From NCBI GenBank assembly GCA_028289345.1, contig JANQQL010000015.1, positions 372,001 through 436,000 on the forward strand: DNA of 64,000 bases. Reading direction: 5' to 3'. Positions 8,709 to 16,455 of this stretch are shown in pieces. How positions within the stretch are numbered: position 1 is the first letter of the stretch; the number at the start of each line of letters is the position of its first letter. The translations under genes and the position numbers were made by a program. Source of the stretch: Planctomycetota bacterium. GTDB taxonomy: Bacteria > Planctomycetota > B15-G4 > SIAN01. The notes beneath the pieces are model-generated. The model did no database searches. It was not told the origin of the DNA and worked only from the letters and a program-made list of their open reading frames with translations.

Positions 8709-10632
8709 CCTTCCACACGAAACGCGGGCACTCGGGCAACGCCTCCAAGAAGCGCCGACCCCACGGGCGGGTCAGCACCCGAGAGTCGAGAACCGTCACT
8801 CTTCCTCGATCATCCCTGCTACGAATGAGTCGACCAAAGCCCTGCTTCCACCGTAGAACCGCGTGGGGCAGGGAAAGTTCCGAAAAGGGATCGCCCCCCT
8901 GGTTCTTGACCCGCGCTGCTCGCGCTTGGTCGCGGGGGTGATCCGGCACCGCGAAGGGCAGCCGTGTGAGTACCACCTGGGAAAGGTCATCGCCGGGGAC
9001 GTCCACCCCTTCCCAGAACGAGGCGAGGCCGAACAACACCGCCGGCTGCTCATGACGAAACCGCTCGAGCAACGCATGACGAGAGAGCTGCTCCCCCTGG
9101 ACGAGAACCAGGATGCCGTGTTCCTCGAAGGTTTCTCGGCAGCGTTTCACCACCGCATTCATCGTGCGACGACTGGTGAACAAAACGAACGAACGTCCAC
9201 GGGTCTCGGAGACGTGCACTGGAATCCTCTCGGCCATTGCCTCTTCGTACACCGAGGCTTGCTTGGGCTCCGGAAGCAAATCGATCAACACGCTGGCCTG
9301 ACGGGTGTAGTCGAACGGGGACGAAAGTTTGAGACCTGGTGCTTCTCCGACCCCGGTTCGGACTCGGACGTATTCGAATTCGTCTTCCGTATGCCGCACC
9401 GAGCTGGCCAACGTCGCACTGGTCATGACCACCGTCGCGAGGTCCTGGAACAGCTCCTTCGCCAGAATGGGCGCCGGGTCGATCGGCGCCGCACACAACA
9501 CCACCCCCTGGCGCTGGTCTCGTTCGACCCAGCAGACTTGTTCCGGATCGACCCCAGCCAGCACCTGATGGATCTCCGTTTCCAGCGTCAGACAGCGTTG
9601 GATGCGGCTGTTCCATTCTCGTTCTTGAGACGGGGACTCCGCATGCAGCGCGCGATCCTTCAACGCGTGCTGCAGCGCCACCAGCCCTTGCGACAACTCC
9701 GGGGCCGGTTCGGGATGGCGAATCGTGAAGTAAGCCCCGGCTTCGATCCGGCCTTCCCACGCTTCGAAGAACTCGGTCGCGAGATCCCGACAGCGCACCT
9801 CGAGCTGGCCGACTGCATCCATCTCGGTGCCCAAGTATTCCCGCAAGGAACGCAAGAACCCGAGAACCGCTGCCCGCGTCACTCGCACTCCCAGGTGGTC
9901 CGCGGCCACTTGTTCCAAATGGTGGGCCTCATCGATGATCAAGCATTGGTAGGCCGGAAGAACCGAGGCTCCCGTCCGACGCAAGCGCAGGTCCGCCATC
10001 AGCAACGCATGGTTCACCACCAGGATCGAGGCTTCTCGAGCACGGCGTCGAGCGTCCTGCCATCCGCATCCATGAAAGTAGGGGGACAGGTTGACCAAAC
10101 AGTTCCCTCGTTCGGCACGAACCGAAGACCACACCTCCGACGACGGGCGAAAGTCGAGATCGGAGTTGGTGGCGTGTCCACGTTTCTTGACGCCATGCAG
10201 GATGCGCGCGATCTCGTCCACGGGAGCGCCCCGCCCCTCCATCTGCCAGCGCCCGGCGGCTTCGTGGGCCCGGCGCTGGCAAAGGTAATTCTCGCGTCCC
10301 TGAACGAGTGCCACCCCCACGTCAGCGCCCAGCGCGTCGGTCAAGAACGGCAGATCGCGGAACACGATCTGCTCTTGCAGATTGCGAGTCCACGTCGAGA
10401 CGACGATCCGCCCTTCTTTGTGTCGGGCCCACTGGATGGCGGGAACCAGGTAGGCGAATGACTTCCCCGTGCCGGGTCCCGCCTCGACCAACAGTCGCGT
10501 CCCCTCGCGAAGGGCGTCCTCCACCGCGGCCGCCATGGTCAGCTGGCTCTCTCGGTGCTCGTAGGACCCGAGCCGCGCGGCCAAGGGGCCGTCTTCGCCC
10601 AGCAGCTCGACGGCGGGGGCGGGCTGGGTCAC
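8683..10632 (-). CDS. dinG: DinG/XPD-type superfamily 2 ATP-dependent helicase with altered Fe-S site
   Basis: A 649-residue 5'-3' DNA helicase of the DinG family, acting on forked or D-loop/R-loop DNA during repair. Motif I is EAGPGTGKS at residues 50-58 and the DEAH box is IIDEAHH near 240. C-terminal motifs include FVLFTSRR near 465 and GFGRLIRSRDDRG, the motif VI arginine-finger region, near 610. The Fe-S domain retains Cys118, Cys178 and Cys189, but the expected fourth ligand is Ser183 (codon at 10084-10086); the 5- and 6-residue spacings match E. coli DinG. Translation starts at GTG 10632. The downstream glycoside-hydrolase-like gene overlaps the 3' end. The helicase call is firm; cluster assembly is uncertain. 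Confidence 0.9.
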   Translation of the reverse strand: MTQPAPAVELLGEDGPLAARLGSYEHRESQLTMAAAVEDALREGTRLLVEAGPGTGKSFAYLVPAIQWARHKEGRIVVSTWTRNLQEQIVFRDLPFLTDALGADVGVALVQGRENYLCQRRAHEAAGRWQMEGRGAPVDEIARILHGVKKRGHATNSDLDFRPSSEVWSSVRAERGNCLVNLSPYFHGCGWQDARRRAREASILVVNHALLMADLRLRRTGASVLPAYQCLIIDEAHHLEQVAADHLGVRVTRAAVLGFLRSLREYLGTEMDAVGQLEVRCRDLATEFFEAWEGRIEAGAYFTIRHPEPAPELSQGLVALQHALKDRALHAESPSQEREWNSRIQRCLTLETEIHQVLAGVDPEQVCWVERDQRQGVVLCAAPIDPAPILAKELFQDLATVVMTSATLASSVRHTEDEFEYVRVRTGVGEAPGLKLSSPFDYTRQASVLIDLLPEPKQASVYEEAMAERIPVHVSETRGRSFVLFTSRRTMNAVVKRCRETFEEHGILVLVQGEQLSRHALLERFRHEQPAVLFGLASFWEGVDVPGDDLSQVVLTRLPFAVPDHPRDQARAARVKNQGGDPFSELSLPHAVLRWKQGFGRLIRSRDDRGRVTVLDSRVLTRPWGRRFLEALPECPRFVWKDGDEYALE

Positions 10633-10648
10633 CGCGCCTCACCCTGCG

Positions 10649-10677
10649 TTGCCCGCCCTCGGGAGGCCCCGTATACT
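10649..10677 (+). promoter_or_regulatory. Sigma70-type promoter for the lipoprotein gene
   Basis: TTGCCC (10649-10654) and TATACT (10672-10677) are separated by 17 bases, which predicts a transcript start near 10684, about 30 bases before the ATG at 10714. It lies partly beyond the 5' end of the divergent helicase gene. Confidence 0.6.
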
Positions 10678-10713
10678 CCCCCGCCCGTTTGGTCTCGTCC
10701 TGAGGATGCCGAC

Positions 10714-11193
10714 ATGTCTCGATCCGTTTCCGGGATCCGCCCGGCGCGTTTCACGCCCCCGATTGCTTGGGCGCTCTCTGCGCTCTGCCTGATGCCGCTG
10801 GCGTGTAGCACCTCCGGTTCCCAGGCGGGTTCCCATTCTCCCTCGAACCTGGCCTCGTCGAATCAGGAATTGCGCGAACCCTTCACTCGGTACTTCGAGA
10901 TCGAAGTCGACGGAGAAGTGCGCGGATACCTCCTGTCCTATCCGGCGCCTCCCAGTCACTTCGAAGGCACGCGCTCTTTGCCGGATGGCAGCCACAGGAT
11001 TCAGAACCTAGGCTTCGAAGACATTGGCTTCATTTCCCCACTCGGGGAGGTGCGCCGTCACACGCGGGACGGCGTTTCAGAAGCCGTCGGCCGTCATGAA
11101 CTCGTGGAAGGTCTGGCCGCTTTCTATGACAGCTCCTCGGTCACGCTTCGTCCGTTGAAGCGTTCGCGACCGGAGCCGGTACGCGTCGACTGA
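10714..11193 (+). CDS. Small lipoprotein of unknown function
   Basis: A 159-residue lipoprotein. The ATG at 10714 is chosen because TGAGGA lies seven bases upstream and the signal peptide then ends in a clean lipobox (MPLAC, Cys near residue 30). The mature part carries a short, strongly polar domain (TRYFEIEVDGEVRGYL, then an R-rich segment with a HTRDG turn) that is not assigned to a family. It looks like a beta-rich outer- or inner-membrane-anchored protein. The stop codon abuts the stop codon of the convergent HAMP gene (TGA|TCA at 11191-11196) with no intergenic space, so the two transcripts must overlap or share a terminator inside coding sequence. A promoter is visible upstream. Confidence 0.75.
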   Translation: MSRSVSGIRPARFTPPIAWALSALCLMPLACSTSGSQAGSHSPSNLASSNQELREPFTRYFEIEVDGEVRGYLLSYPAPPSHFEGTRSLPDGSHRIQNLGFEDIGFISPLGEVRRHTRDGVSEAVGRHELVEGLAAFYDSSSVTLRPLKRSRPEPVRVD

Positions 11194-11844
11194 TCAGGAA
11201 ACGAGCTGGGGCTCGGGCTCTTCGTCGCTGACCGGTTCCACGGGGGTCTCCCCCGCGTTCAGCGGTGCGCATCCTGGCGCCTGCCCCACCAACTCGAACT
11301 CCTCGAGCAGTCGGTGCATTTCTTGCACGTGCTCGGCGACTGGGGTGTCGGTGCCGTTCCCGTCTTGCACGGCCCGAACTGCCGCGTCGCTCTGGACCTT
11401 CAACTCCGCGACTCGCTCGTGAATTCGCACCAGCGCTTGGTGGAAGTCCTTCGCCGTGTCCTGCAGGTAGTCGTTCTTGCGAATCTTGACGCCGCGGGGA
11501 ATCCGAAACCTGGCCAAGTCGTGCATCACCGCCTTGAACCGGTAGTTCGGCCCGGCGATGCGGAAGGTCTCGATCACCCCGTGAGCAAACAGGCAGACAA
11601 ACGTGCAGGCAATGGGCGCCAGCACCAGTCGAAGCAGGACCTCGACCCGGAAGCTGATCTCCATCAGAGCCCACTCGGCGTTCTCGGTGAACAGGGCGAA
11701 GGCCACCGGCCCCACCACGGAAACCACCAAGAACACCATGAGATAGAACACCAGGAATCCCGCGATACGGGTGATGAACCCGAGCTGGAACTCGCGATCG
11801 ATCAGGATCTGGCGGCGGCGATGGGTCGGTTTGGACTGGCTCAT
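11194..11844 (-). CDS. Membrane protein with two TM helices and a HAMP-like linker
   Basis: A 216-residue inner-membrane protein. TM helices lie at about residues 22-50 and 70-92. They are followed by a HAMP-like segment (IAGPNYRFKAVM near residue 97, then a DYLQDTAKDFH helix) and a short coiled coil. No kinase, cyclase or methyl-accepting domain follows; the tail is acidic, Pro/Glu-rich and probably disordered. It is the last gene of the pseudopilin operon, 34 bases after the TPR gene. That suggests a signalling or scaffolding role in assembling the pilus-like or secretion apparatus. The family resembles HAMP-only proteins seen beside planctomycete pilins. It could alternatively be a truncated chemoreceptor, but no frameshifted remainder is visible. 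Confidence 0.7.
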   Translation of the reverse strand: MSQSKPTHRRRQILIDREFQLGFITRIAGFLVFYLMVFLVVSVVGPVAFALFTENAEWALMEISFRVEVLLRLVLAPIACTFVCLFAHGVIETFRIAGPNYRFKAVMHDLARFRIPRGVKIRKNDYLQDTAKDFHQALVRIHERVAELKVQSDAAVRAVQDGNGTDTPVAEHVQEMHRLLEEFELVGQAPGCAPLNAGETPVEPVSDEEPEPQLVS

Positions 11845-11878
11845 GGGCGAAGTGCCTCGATCACAGGGTCAATCAGGT

Positions 11879-12694
11879 CTATCGGCGAGGAGACGACCGG
11901 TCCTCCAGTCGACTTCGGTGGAACAGGTGCCGCTCGCGGTCGGGCATGGGCCCCCCGTAGAGCTGCACCAGGATGGATCGCAAGGCCTGGTTCTCCGGGT
12001 CTTCTTCGACCCGCTTCTCCAGAGCGATGGCCGCTTCTCGAAGTTGGCCGCTGGAGAGCTGCAGGTGCGCGAGGTGCACGTCGAGTGACTGGCGATGGGC
12101 GGGAGAAAGCTCGAGCAGCTCCTGGATTTCCTGGATGGCCTCCGGGATTTGCCCTGATTCCTGGTACAGCTCGACCAATCGACGGCGACCCGACTGCTCT
12201 TGCGGGTCGAGTTCCTTGGCGCGAACCAAAGCCTCCATGGCACGCTCGACTTTCCCTCGCTCGCGCTGCAGTTCGGCCCGCTCCCGAAGCAAACGAGGGA
12301 TTTCGCCACGGGTCGCCTCGACTTGGTTCAGCAACTCTTCGCATCGATCCCACTGTCGCAGCTGGCGATGGATCTTGGCTAGTTGCAGGGAAAGTTCGAC
12401 GTCGTCCGGCTTGAGCTCCAACGCCCGCCCCAAGGCATCGACCGCCGCTCGATCTTCGCCGAGGCGGATCGAACACCAGGCGAGTAGCTCGGCGGCGTTG
12501 GCGAAAGTCGGATCTGTCGCCAGGGCTTCCCGGGACCGGTCTCTTGCTTGCTCGAGCGCACCTTCCTGAAGCAACGCCATGGCGGACCCCAGGATCACCC
12601 GCGCCTGGGTTCTCACTTCCGGCGAGGCAGACTCTGCTCTCGGCGTCAACACGACTCCGATCAACAACCCCAAGCTCAGTTTGCAAACAGCCAT
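11879..12694 (-). CDS. Exported TPR-repeat protein of the pseudopilin operon
   Basis: A 271-residue protein. The ATG at 12694 starts a signal peptide (MAVCKLSLGLLIGVVL, cleavage near AESAS). The rest is a run of about five or six tetratricopeptide repeats of 34 residues, for example ALEQARDRSREALATDPT and EDRAAVDALGRALELKPD, which form a helical solenoid for protein-protein contact. It lies 10 bases after the GspJ-like gene and 34 before the HAMP protein in the same orientation. A role as periplasmic assembly factor, comparable to PilF/PilW lipoproteins of type IV pilus systems, is likely from context, although no lipobox cysteine is present. Other reading frames over the same DNA give long ORFs of biased composition and were not accepted. 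Confidence 0.8.
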   Translation of the reverse strand: MAVCKLSLGLLIGVVLTPRAESASPEVRTQARVILGSAMALLQEGALEQARDRSREALATDPTFANAAELLAWCSIRLGEDRAAVDALGRALELKPDDVELSLQLAKIHRQLRQWDRCEELLNQVEATRGEIPRLLRERAELQRERGKVERAMEALVRAKELDPQEQSGRRRLVELYQESGQIPEAIQEIQELLELSPAHRQSLDVHLAHLQLSSGQLREAAIALEKRVEEDPENQALRSILVQLYGGPMPDRERHLFHRSRLEDRSSPRR

Positions 12695-12704
12695 CGTGTT
12701 TTCC

Positions 12705-13328
12705 TCAGAACAGCGGTTGCACCACGAATTCTTCTTCCACCACACCCTCGGCCGGGTTCTCGTCGATGGACGACGTGACTTGCAGACGAATCCGTCCTCG
12801 GTCGTCCACCGAGAATCCGTGATCGGTGACCCGGGTCATCAGCACCGTGTTGAGCCCATCCTGGGTTCGGATCAGCGAGCCGTTGTCGACCCGCAACACG
12901 ATGAGCGAGGACCAGATCAGCTCGAGCTGACTGCCGTTGTCCCCGAAATCCACGACTCGCCGAAAGTGGAGCTCAGCCCCCCCAGGTCCGTTCACGATGC
13001 GACACAACTCCGCGCCGGACATCGGGTCGAGTCCTGTCGAGCTCATGCGCAGCTCGCCCACGATCTTCTGGGTGGCGATGTTGCTTTGCGCCATCGCACG
13101 GGATTTCTGCCGTCCAGCTTGGGCACCACGTGACATGAACAGAACCGAGCTGGTCAAGGTTTGCAAAACCACGGTCACCACAACGACAGCGATGATCGCT
13201 TCCAGCAAGGTGAACCCACGCACCGCTTGGCGTCGAAGCAAACGGCGCCACCAAAACCGGAGATCCCTCGAACCTCCCGCTCGTCGCGCGACCGGCTCCG
13301 GCGAATTCTCGGTGTCCCGTGGATTCAT
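12705..13328 (-). CDS. GspJ/PilW-like pseudopilin
   Basis: A 207-residue prepilin-like protein. A long basic N-terminal leader of about 38 residues precedes the class III cleavage/methylation site RGFTLLEA, followed by a hydrophobic helix (IIAVVVVTVVLQTL). The soluble part is about 150 residues of beta-rich sequence, as in minor pseudopilins of type II secretion or type IV pili. The leader is longer than usual, so an internal start is possible, though ATG 13328 is the only good one. It lies 14 bases after the PilX-like gene. The product should be cut by a prepilin peptidase (not in this window) and inserted at the tip of a pseudopilus. Confidence 0.85.
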   Translation of the reverse strand: MNPRDTENSPEPVARRAGGSRDLRFWWRRLLRRQAVRGFTLLEAIIAVVVVTVVLQTLTSSVLFMSRGAQAGRQKSRAMAQSNIATQKIVGELRMSSTGLDPMSGAELCRIVNGPGGAELHFRRVVDFGDNGSQLELIWSSLIVLRVDNGSLIRTQDGLNTVLMTRVTDHGFSVDDRGRIRLQVTSSIDENPAEGVVEEEFVVQPLF

Positions 13329-13342
13329 CAGGTTTCGGGACC

Positions 13343-15127
13343 TCAGTTTCCGGTCCCGAAGGGATCGATCTGCTGCGGTTGCTGCTCCCCTCCGTCGAGG
13401 TCTTGGCCCCCTTGATTGTCACCGTCTCCGTTCTGCTGCCCGCCGTGTGAGCTTCCGTAGCCCTCCCCATACTCCCCGCTGTCGCCGAAGCCATACTCCC
13501 CTTCCGCTTCGATGGTGCGCTCGGCTTCGCCAACGCTCTGCAGCTGAGGCAAGGGAACGACCCCCACCCCCGGAACACCCACTCCGGCATCGGGAAGAGA
13601 GGACTTTTCGAAACGGTACGAGAACCAGAACATTGCTTCCGGCTCTTCGGGAAAGCCGGGTGGCGGGCGGAACCTCATGGCTTCATCGTAGAAGGATTCT
13701 CCCTTCTCGAAGCCGTGGCTGACCTCCCCGTGAACGTCCACGATGGCCGCGATGGGACGAGAGAACGACAAGATGCTGCCGAGTCGACGCAGGCAGTTGG
13801 CGACCCGAGCTTGGCCAGAAACCGTGGCATTCCCCTGGGCGTCAAATTCTATCCCTTCGAAGCTCACCGTGCCTTCCGTGGACATCAACACCGCGTTGAT
13901 CTCCATGCTCTCTGGCACGTCCCGTGAGTAACGAACGTCCCCTTTGGCGATGACGCCCAAGGAATGATCGCGCAAGAAGTCAGGGTTGCGCTTTGTGGGT
14001 TGTCCCGCTTCACCATTCTGGACGAAGGCATAGTCCCCTTCGGCGTCGCGGTAGCGAATGCTCTCGCGGATGACCAGGTCCTTCTCGGTCACCAGGGTGA
14101 CATGGCCTTGCACATCCCCACCGACCGACGTGACTTGGTCCGGGAAGTAGAAGATTCCGTTGATGCCATGGGTCTCCGTCGAGATCCACTGACCACCCAC
14201 CACCTGATCTTCGTAGATGGTGACTTCGACGTCTTCGTACTGAGGCTCCCACTGGCCCGTGTCATCGTTGTACGCGGTCCCCGTGTAATGACGCTCGAGG
14301 TGGGTCGAGGGCACGTTCACGGTCGTGGATTTCTCGAACAAGGAGATTTCGATCTGCTCCCCAAGGAAGCGGATCTGGGCATCGACGCCCAAGGGGGCCA
14401 CGTACGCCGAGGCCGACTCCAACTCGGCGAAGTCGACCCGGGACAACAGCTCTTTCTCTGCCGCCGAAGCCTCGGTCTTGCCCAGGAAGGTTGTGTTCTC
14501 TGCGGAAGCACCATTGAGAAAATCGAATCCGTTCCCCGCGCTGACTTGGCCTTCGTAGGTGCCGTCCGGGTAGTGGAATTCGACCTTCTGATTCGAGTGG
14601 ACTTTTCCGCGAACGTTGCCAGAGACTCCCAACGAGTGCTGCTCGACGTAGTAGTTGTAGGAGACATAGGAAGTGCCGTCGCGCACGAACGTCACGGTGG
14701 TTCCCACGGCTCCGAGATAATCCGAGCTGGCGATCATGCGGTACCAGCGATTGGGGCCTGCGGGCTCGACCAAAACGGAGGTGCCGGCGATGAAGCTTGG
14801 GTCCCGTGCTAGCGCCTCTTGAATGACGTCGTTCTGGTCGTTGGTGTAGGTCGAGTGAAACACCGCGTGCTTGGCGAGTTCCAATTCTCCCCGAGCTCGC
14901 CAGAACGCCCGTTCTTGGGAGGCACGCTGTTGAATCCGGTTCTGTTCGACGAGCGTGCGTCCGAGGAACGTGCTCGCGACCGCCGCCACCACCGCCGACA
15001 AAACCAAGCAAGTGAGCAGAGCCGCGCCTCGCTCACCGCAACGAGAGGCAGGCGCAGTGACTCGCGCTGTGCTCGAGGACTCGCCGCAACAGTTCGAAAC
15101 CATGGTCGATGCGCTGTCCATGATCAT
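13343..15127 (-). CDS. PilX-like minor pilin assembly protein with large beta domain
   Basis: A 594-residue protein whose N-terminus (ERGAALLTCLVLSAVVAA near residues 32-49) is a PilX/GspK-type hydrophobic helix without a canonical GFTLLE cleavage site. The following ~520 residues are rich in Gly, Thr and aromatic residues with beta-strand alternation. They include VSGNVRGKVHSN and GDVRYSRD segments of the kind seen in DUF4900-type surface proteins. The C-terminus is Gly/Tyr/Glu-rich low complexity (EYGFGDSGEYGEGYGSS). The start overlaps the stop of the previous pilin gene as ATGA (15124-15127), so translation is coupled. The protein is probably the tip or adhesive component of the pilus-like structure. 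Confidence 0.75.
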   Translation of the reverse strand: MIMDSASTMVSNCCGESSSTARVTAPASRCGERGAALLTCLVLSAVVAAVASTFLGRTLVEQNRIQQRASQERAFWRARGELELAKHAVFHSTYTNDQNDVIQEALARDPSFIAGTSVLVEPAGPNRWYRMIASSDYLGAVGTTVTFVRDGTSYVSYNYYVEQHSLGVSGNVRGKVHSNQKVEFHYPDGTYEGQVSAGNGFDFLNGASAENTTFLGKTEASAAEKELLSRVDFAELESASAYVAPLGVDAQIRFLGEQIEISLFEKSTTVNVPSTHLERHYTGTAYNDDTGQWEPQYEDVEVTIYEDQVVGGQWISTETHGINGIFYFPDQVTSVGGDVQGHVTLVTEKDLVIRESIRYRDAEGDYAFVQNGEAGQPTKRNPDFLRDHSLGVIAKGDVRYSRDVPESMEINAVLMSTEGTVSFEGIEFDAQGNATVSGQARVANCLRRLGSILSFSRPIAAIVDVHGEVSHGFEKGESFYDEAMRFRPPPGFPEEPEAMFWFSYRFEKSSLPDAGVGVPGVGVVPLPQLQSVGEAERTIEAEGEYGFGDSGEYGEGYGSSHGGQQNGDGDNQGGQDLDGGEQQPQQIDPFGTGN

Positions 15128-15627
15128 GAGCCCGCCGACGTGCGCATGGACTCGAGAATCAACACGCCGTCGTAGTAGAGGTTGATGCGGAACAGGCCTC
15201 CTTGACCGTCCGCGGCATCGTCCTCGTCGCCGTCCCCGTTCAAGTCCGCGTTGACTCGCACTTCCCAGGTGCCGTCGTAGGGAAAGTTGGCGAACTGGAA
15301 GGTGTATCCCGGGACTCCAGGAGGCTTGCGCATGCCGCTCAAGGTGATGTTGCCGAGCAAGTCATCGTCGTCGAACAGCTCGCTCAGCTGTGCCGCCGTG
15401 GCTTCCCCATCGCCGGGTTCGCCGAAGCGGATCGAAAACAGCCGATCCATGAGATCGCTGCTCATGGCGGTCAAGACCGACCGACGGCGCAGCTCCTCAT
15501 TCGCGCTGTTGCCCGCACGAATCCCGACACTGACCGTGGCCAGTACCGTCATCATCATCGATGTCACCAGCATCACTTCGAGCACCGTGAAGCCGCCGGT
15601 GGAACAACGTCCTCGCACCTTCTTCAT
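15124..15627 (-). CDS. Type II/IV prepilin-like protein (GspH/PilV-like)
   Basis: A 167-residue prepilin-like protein. A short basic leader ends at GGFTVLEVML (residues 11-20), the N-methylation and cleavage motif with Glu+5. A hydrophobic helix (VTSMMMTVLATVSVGIRAG) and a compact domain with an acidic NADLNGDGDEDDAADG loop follow; that loop resembles a calcium site. It is the first gene of the five-gene pseudopilin operon running to 11194. It is coupled to the next gene by a 4-base overlap. No promoter consensus stands out in the ~240 bases upstream, although a T-rich patch lies at 15660-15677. Confidence 0.85.
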   Translation of the reverse strand: MKKVRGRCSTGGFTVLEVMLVTSMMMTVLATVSVGIRAGNSANEELRRRSVLTAMSSDLMDRLFSIRFGEPGDGEATAAQLSELFDDDDLLGNITLSGMRKPPGVPGYTFQFANFPYDGTWEVRVNADLNGDGDEDDAADGQGGLFRINLYYDGVLILESMRTSAGS

Positions 15628-15867
15628 GACTCTTTGCCGACGTGAGGGACCGGGAATCCTTCAGACACTTTTTTTCTCATCGGCCGAGGAGCGCAGGTGA
15701 GTGAAGGGTCCGTCAGTTTCCCTCGGATCAGGGACGGGAATCGGCCAGCGAAAGCTCAGAACGCACCGGAGAATGCGACACCGCCGACGAGTTCTCGGCC
15801 TGGGCAGTGGCCAAGAAATGGACGCCAAAGGGCCGGCAAAGCGATCCAGCCACCGGTGGGATCAGTG

Positions 15868-16149
15868 TTAGCGCGAGACGTAGACGTCGAAGCCAACGTA
15901 GCGGCTGGCTTCCCCCGAAGAATCGGTCCGAGGGAACGGATCTTCGACGCTCCCCCACGACGGATTCTGGAGAGCGTAGGGCAGGGAGGAATCGACCGGG
16001 GCCTTCTCGCTGGTGGCAGGGGCCATCCCCTTGGCCGGTTCGTTCGCAGCCACCACTTCATTGCCCGCGCCAAAGATCCATACGGCGCCGATCACCAAGC
16101 CGACCACGGCAAGGGTCAAGACAACAGTTCTTCCCCACTTGCTGCCCAT
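15868..16149 (-). CDS. Small single-pass membrane protein
   Basis: A 93-residue protein of unknown function. The ATG at 16149 is favoured because GAGGAGA sits about eight bases upstream; longer in-frame starts exist up to 16251. One TM helix (VVLTLAVVGLVIGAVWIFGA, residues 9-28) is followed by a small periplasmic tail ending GFDVYVSR. No family is recognised. It sits between the pilin operon and the O-glycosylation ligase gene, both in the same orientation. One copy of a repeated intergenic element lies in its upstream region. Confidence 0.55.
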   Translation of the reverse strand: MGSKWGRTVVLTLAVVGLVIGAVWIFGAGNEVVAANEPAKGMAPATSEKAPVDSSLPYALQNPSWGSVEDPFPRTDSSGEASRYVGFDVYVSR

Positions 16150-16249
16150 GGGTGATTTCTCCTCGGGGACCGTTCCCCAAGCACTCATCGGACAGCCATC
16201 CAGGAATCCCTTATCGAGTTCTGATTGCAGGTCCTGGGTCTCAGGGCCC

Positions 16250-16315
16250 ACTCCCAGGCCGGATGATTCCTGAAGGCCGACGGCGAATCGCCCAAGTCGT
16301 TTCTGGCTTCGCCCT
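16250..16315 (-). repeat. Dispersed intergenic element, copy A
   Basis: On the plus strand it contains CAAGTCGTTTCTGGCTTCG, matching copy B except for one base in that block. The similarity continues for about 65 bases through a GCCT...GAAT...CCGG...GCCTG.GAG pattern on the minus strand. It lies in the 306-base gene-free stretch 16150-16455, upstream of the small membrane protein gene. Comparison with copies B (63123-63190) and C (58235-58295) supports a repeated element. Confidence 0.55.
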
Positions 16316-16455
16316 TCCGGCGCTTGTCATCTTCCACGGATCGGCAGGGACAGCCCTCGTCCGATTCGGGCGAGCTGCTCGGTGAACAACCTCGGAAGTC
16401 TCGCGACAAGCAGCGTTGACTCACTCTCGGGACGGCCTTCCCGAATCATCCGGGG

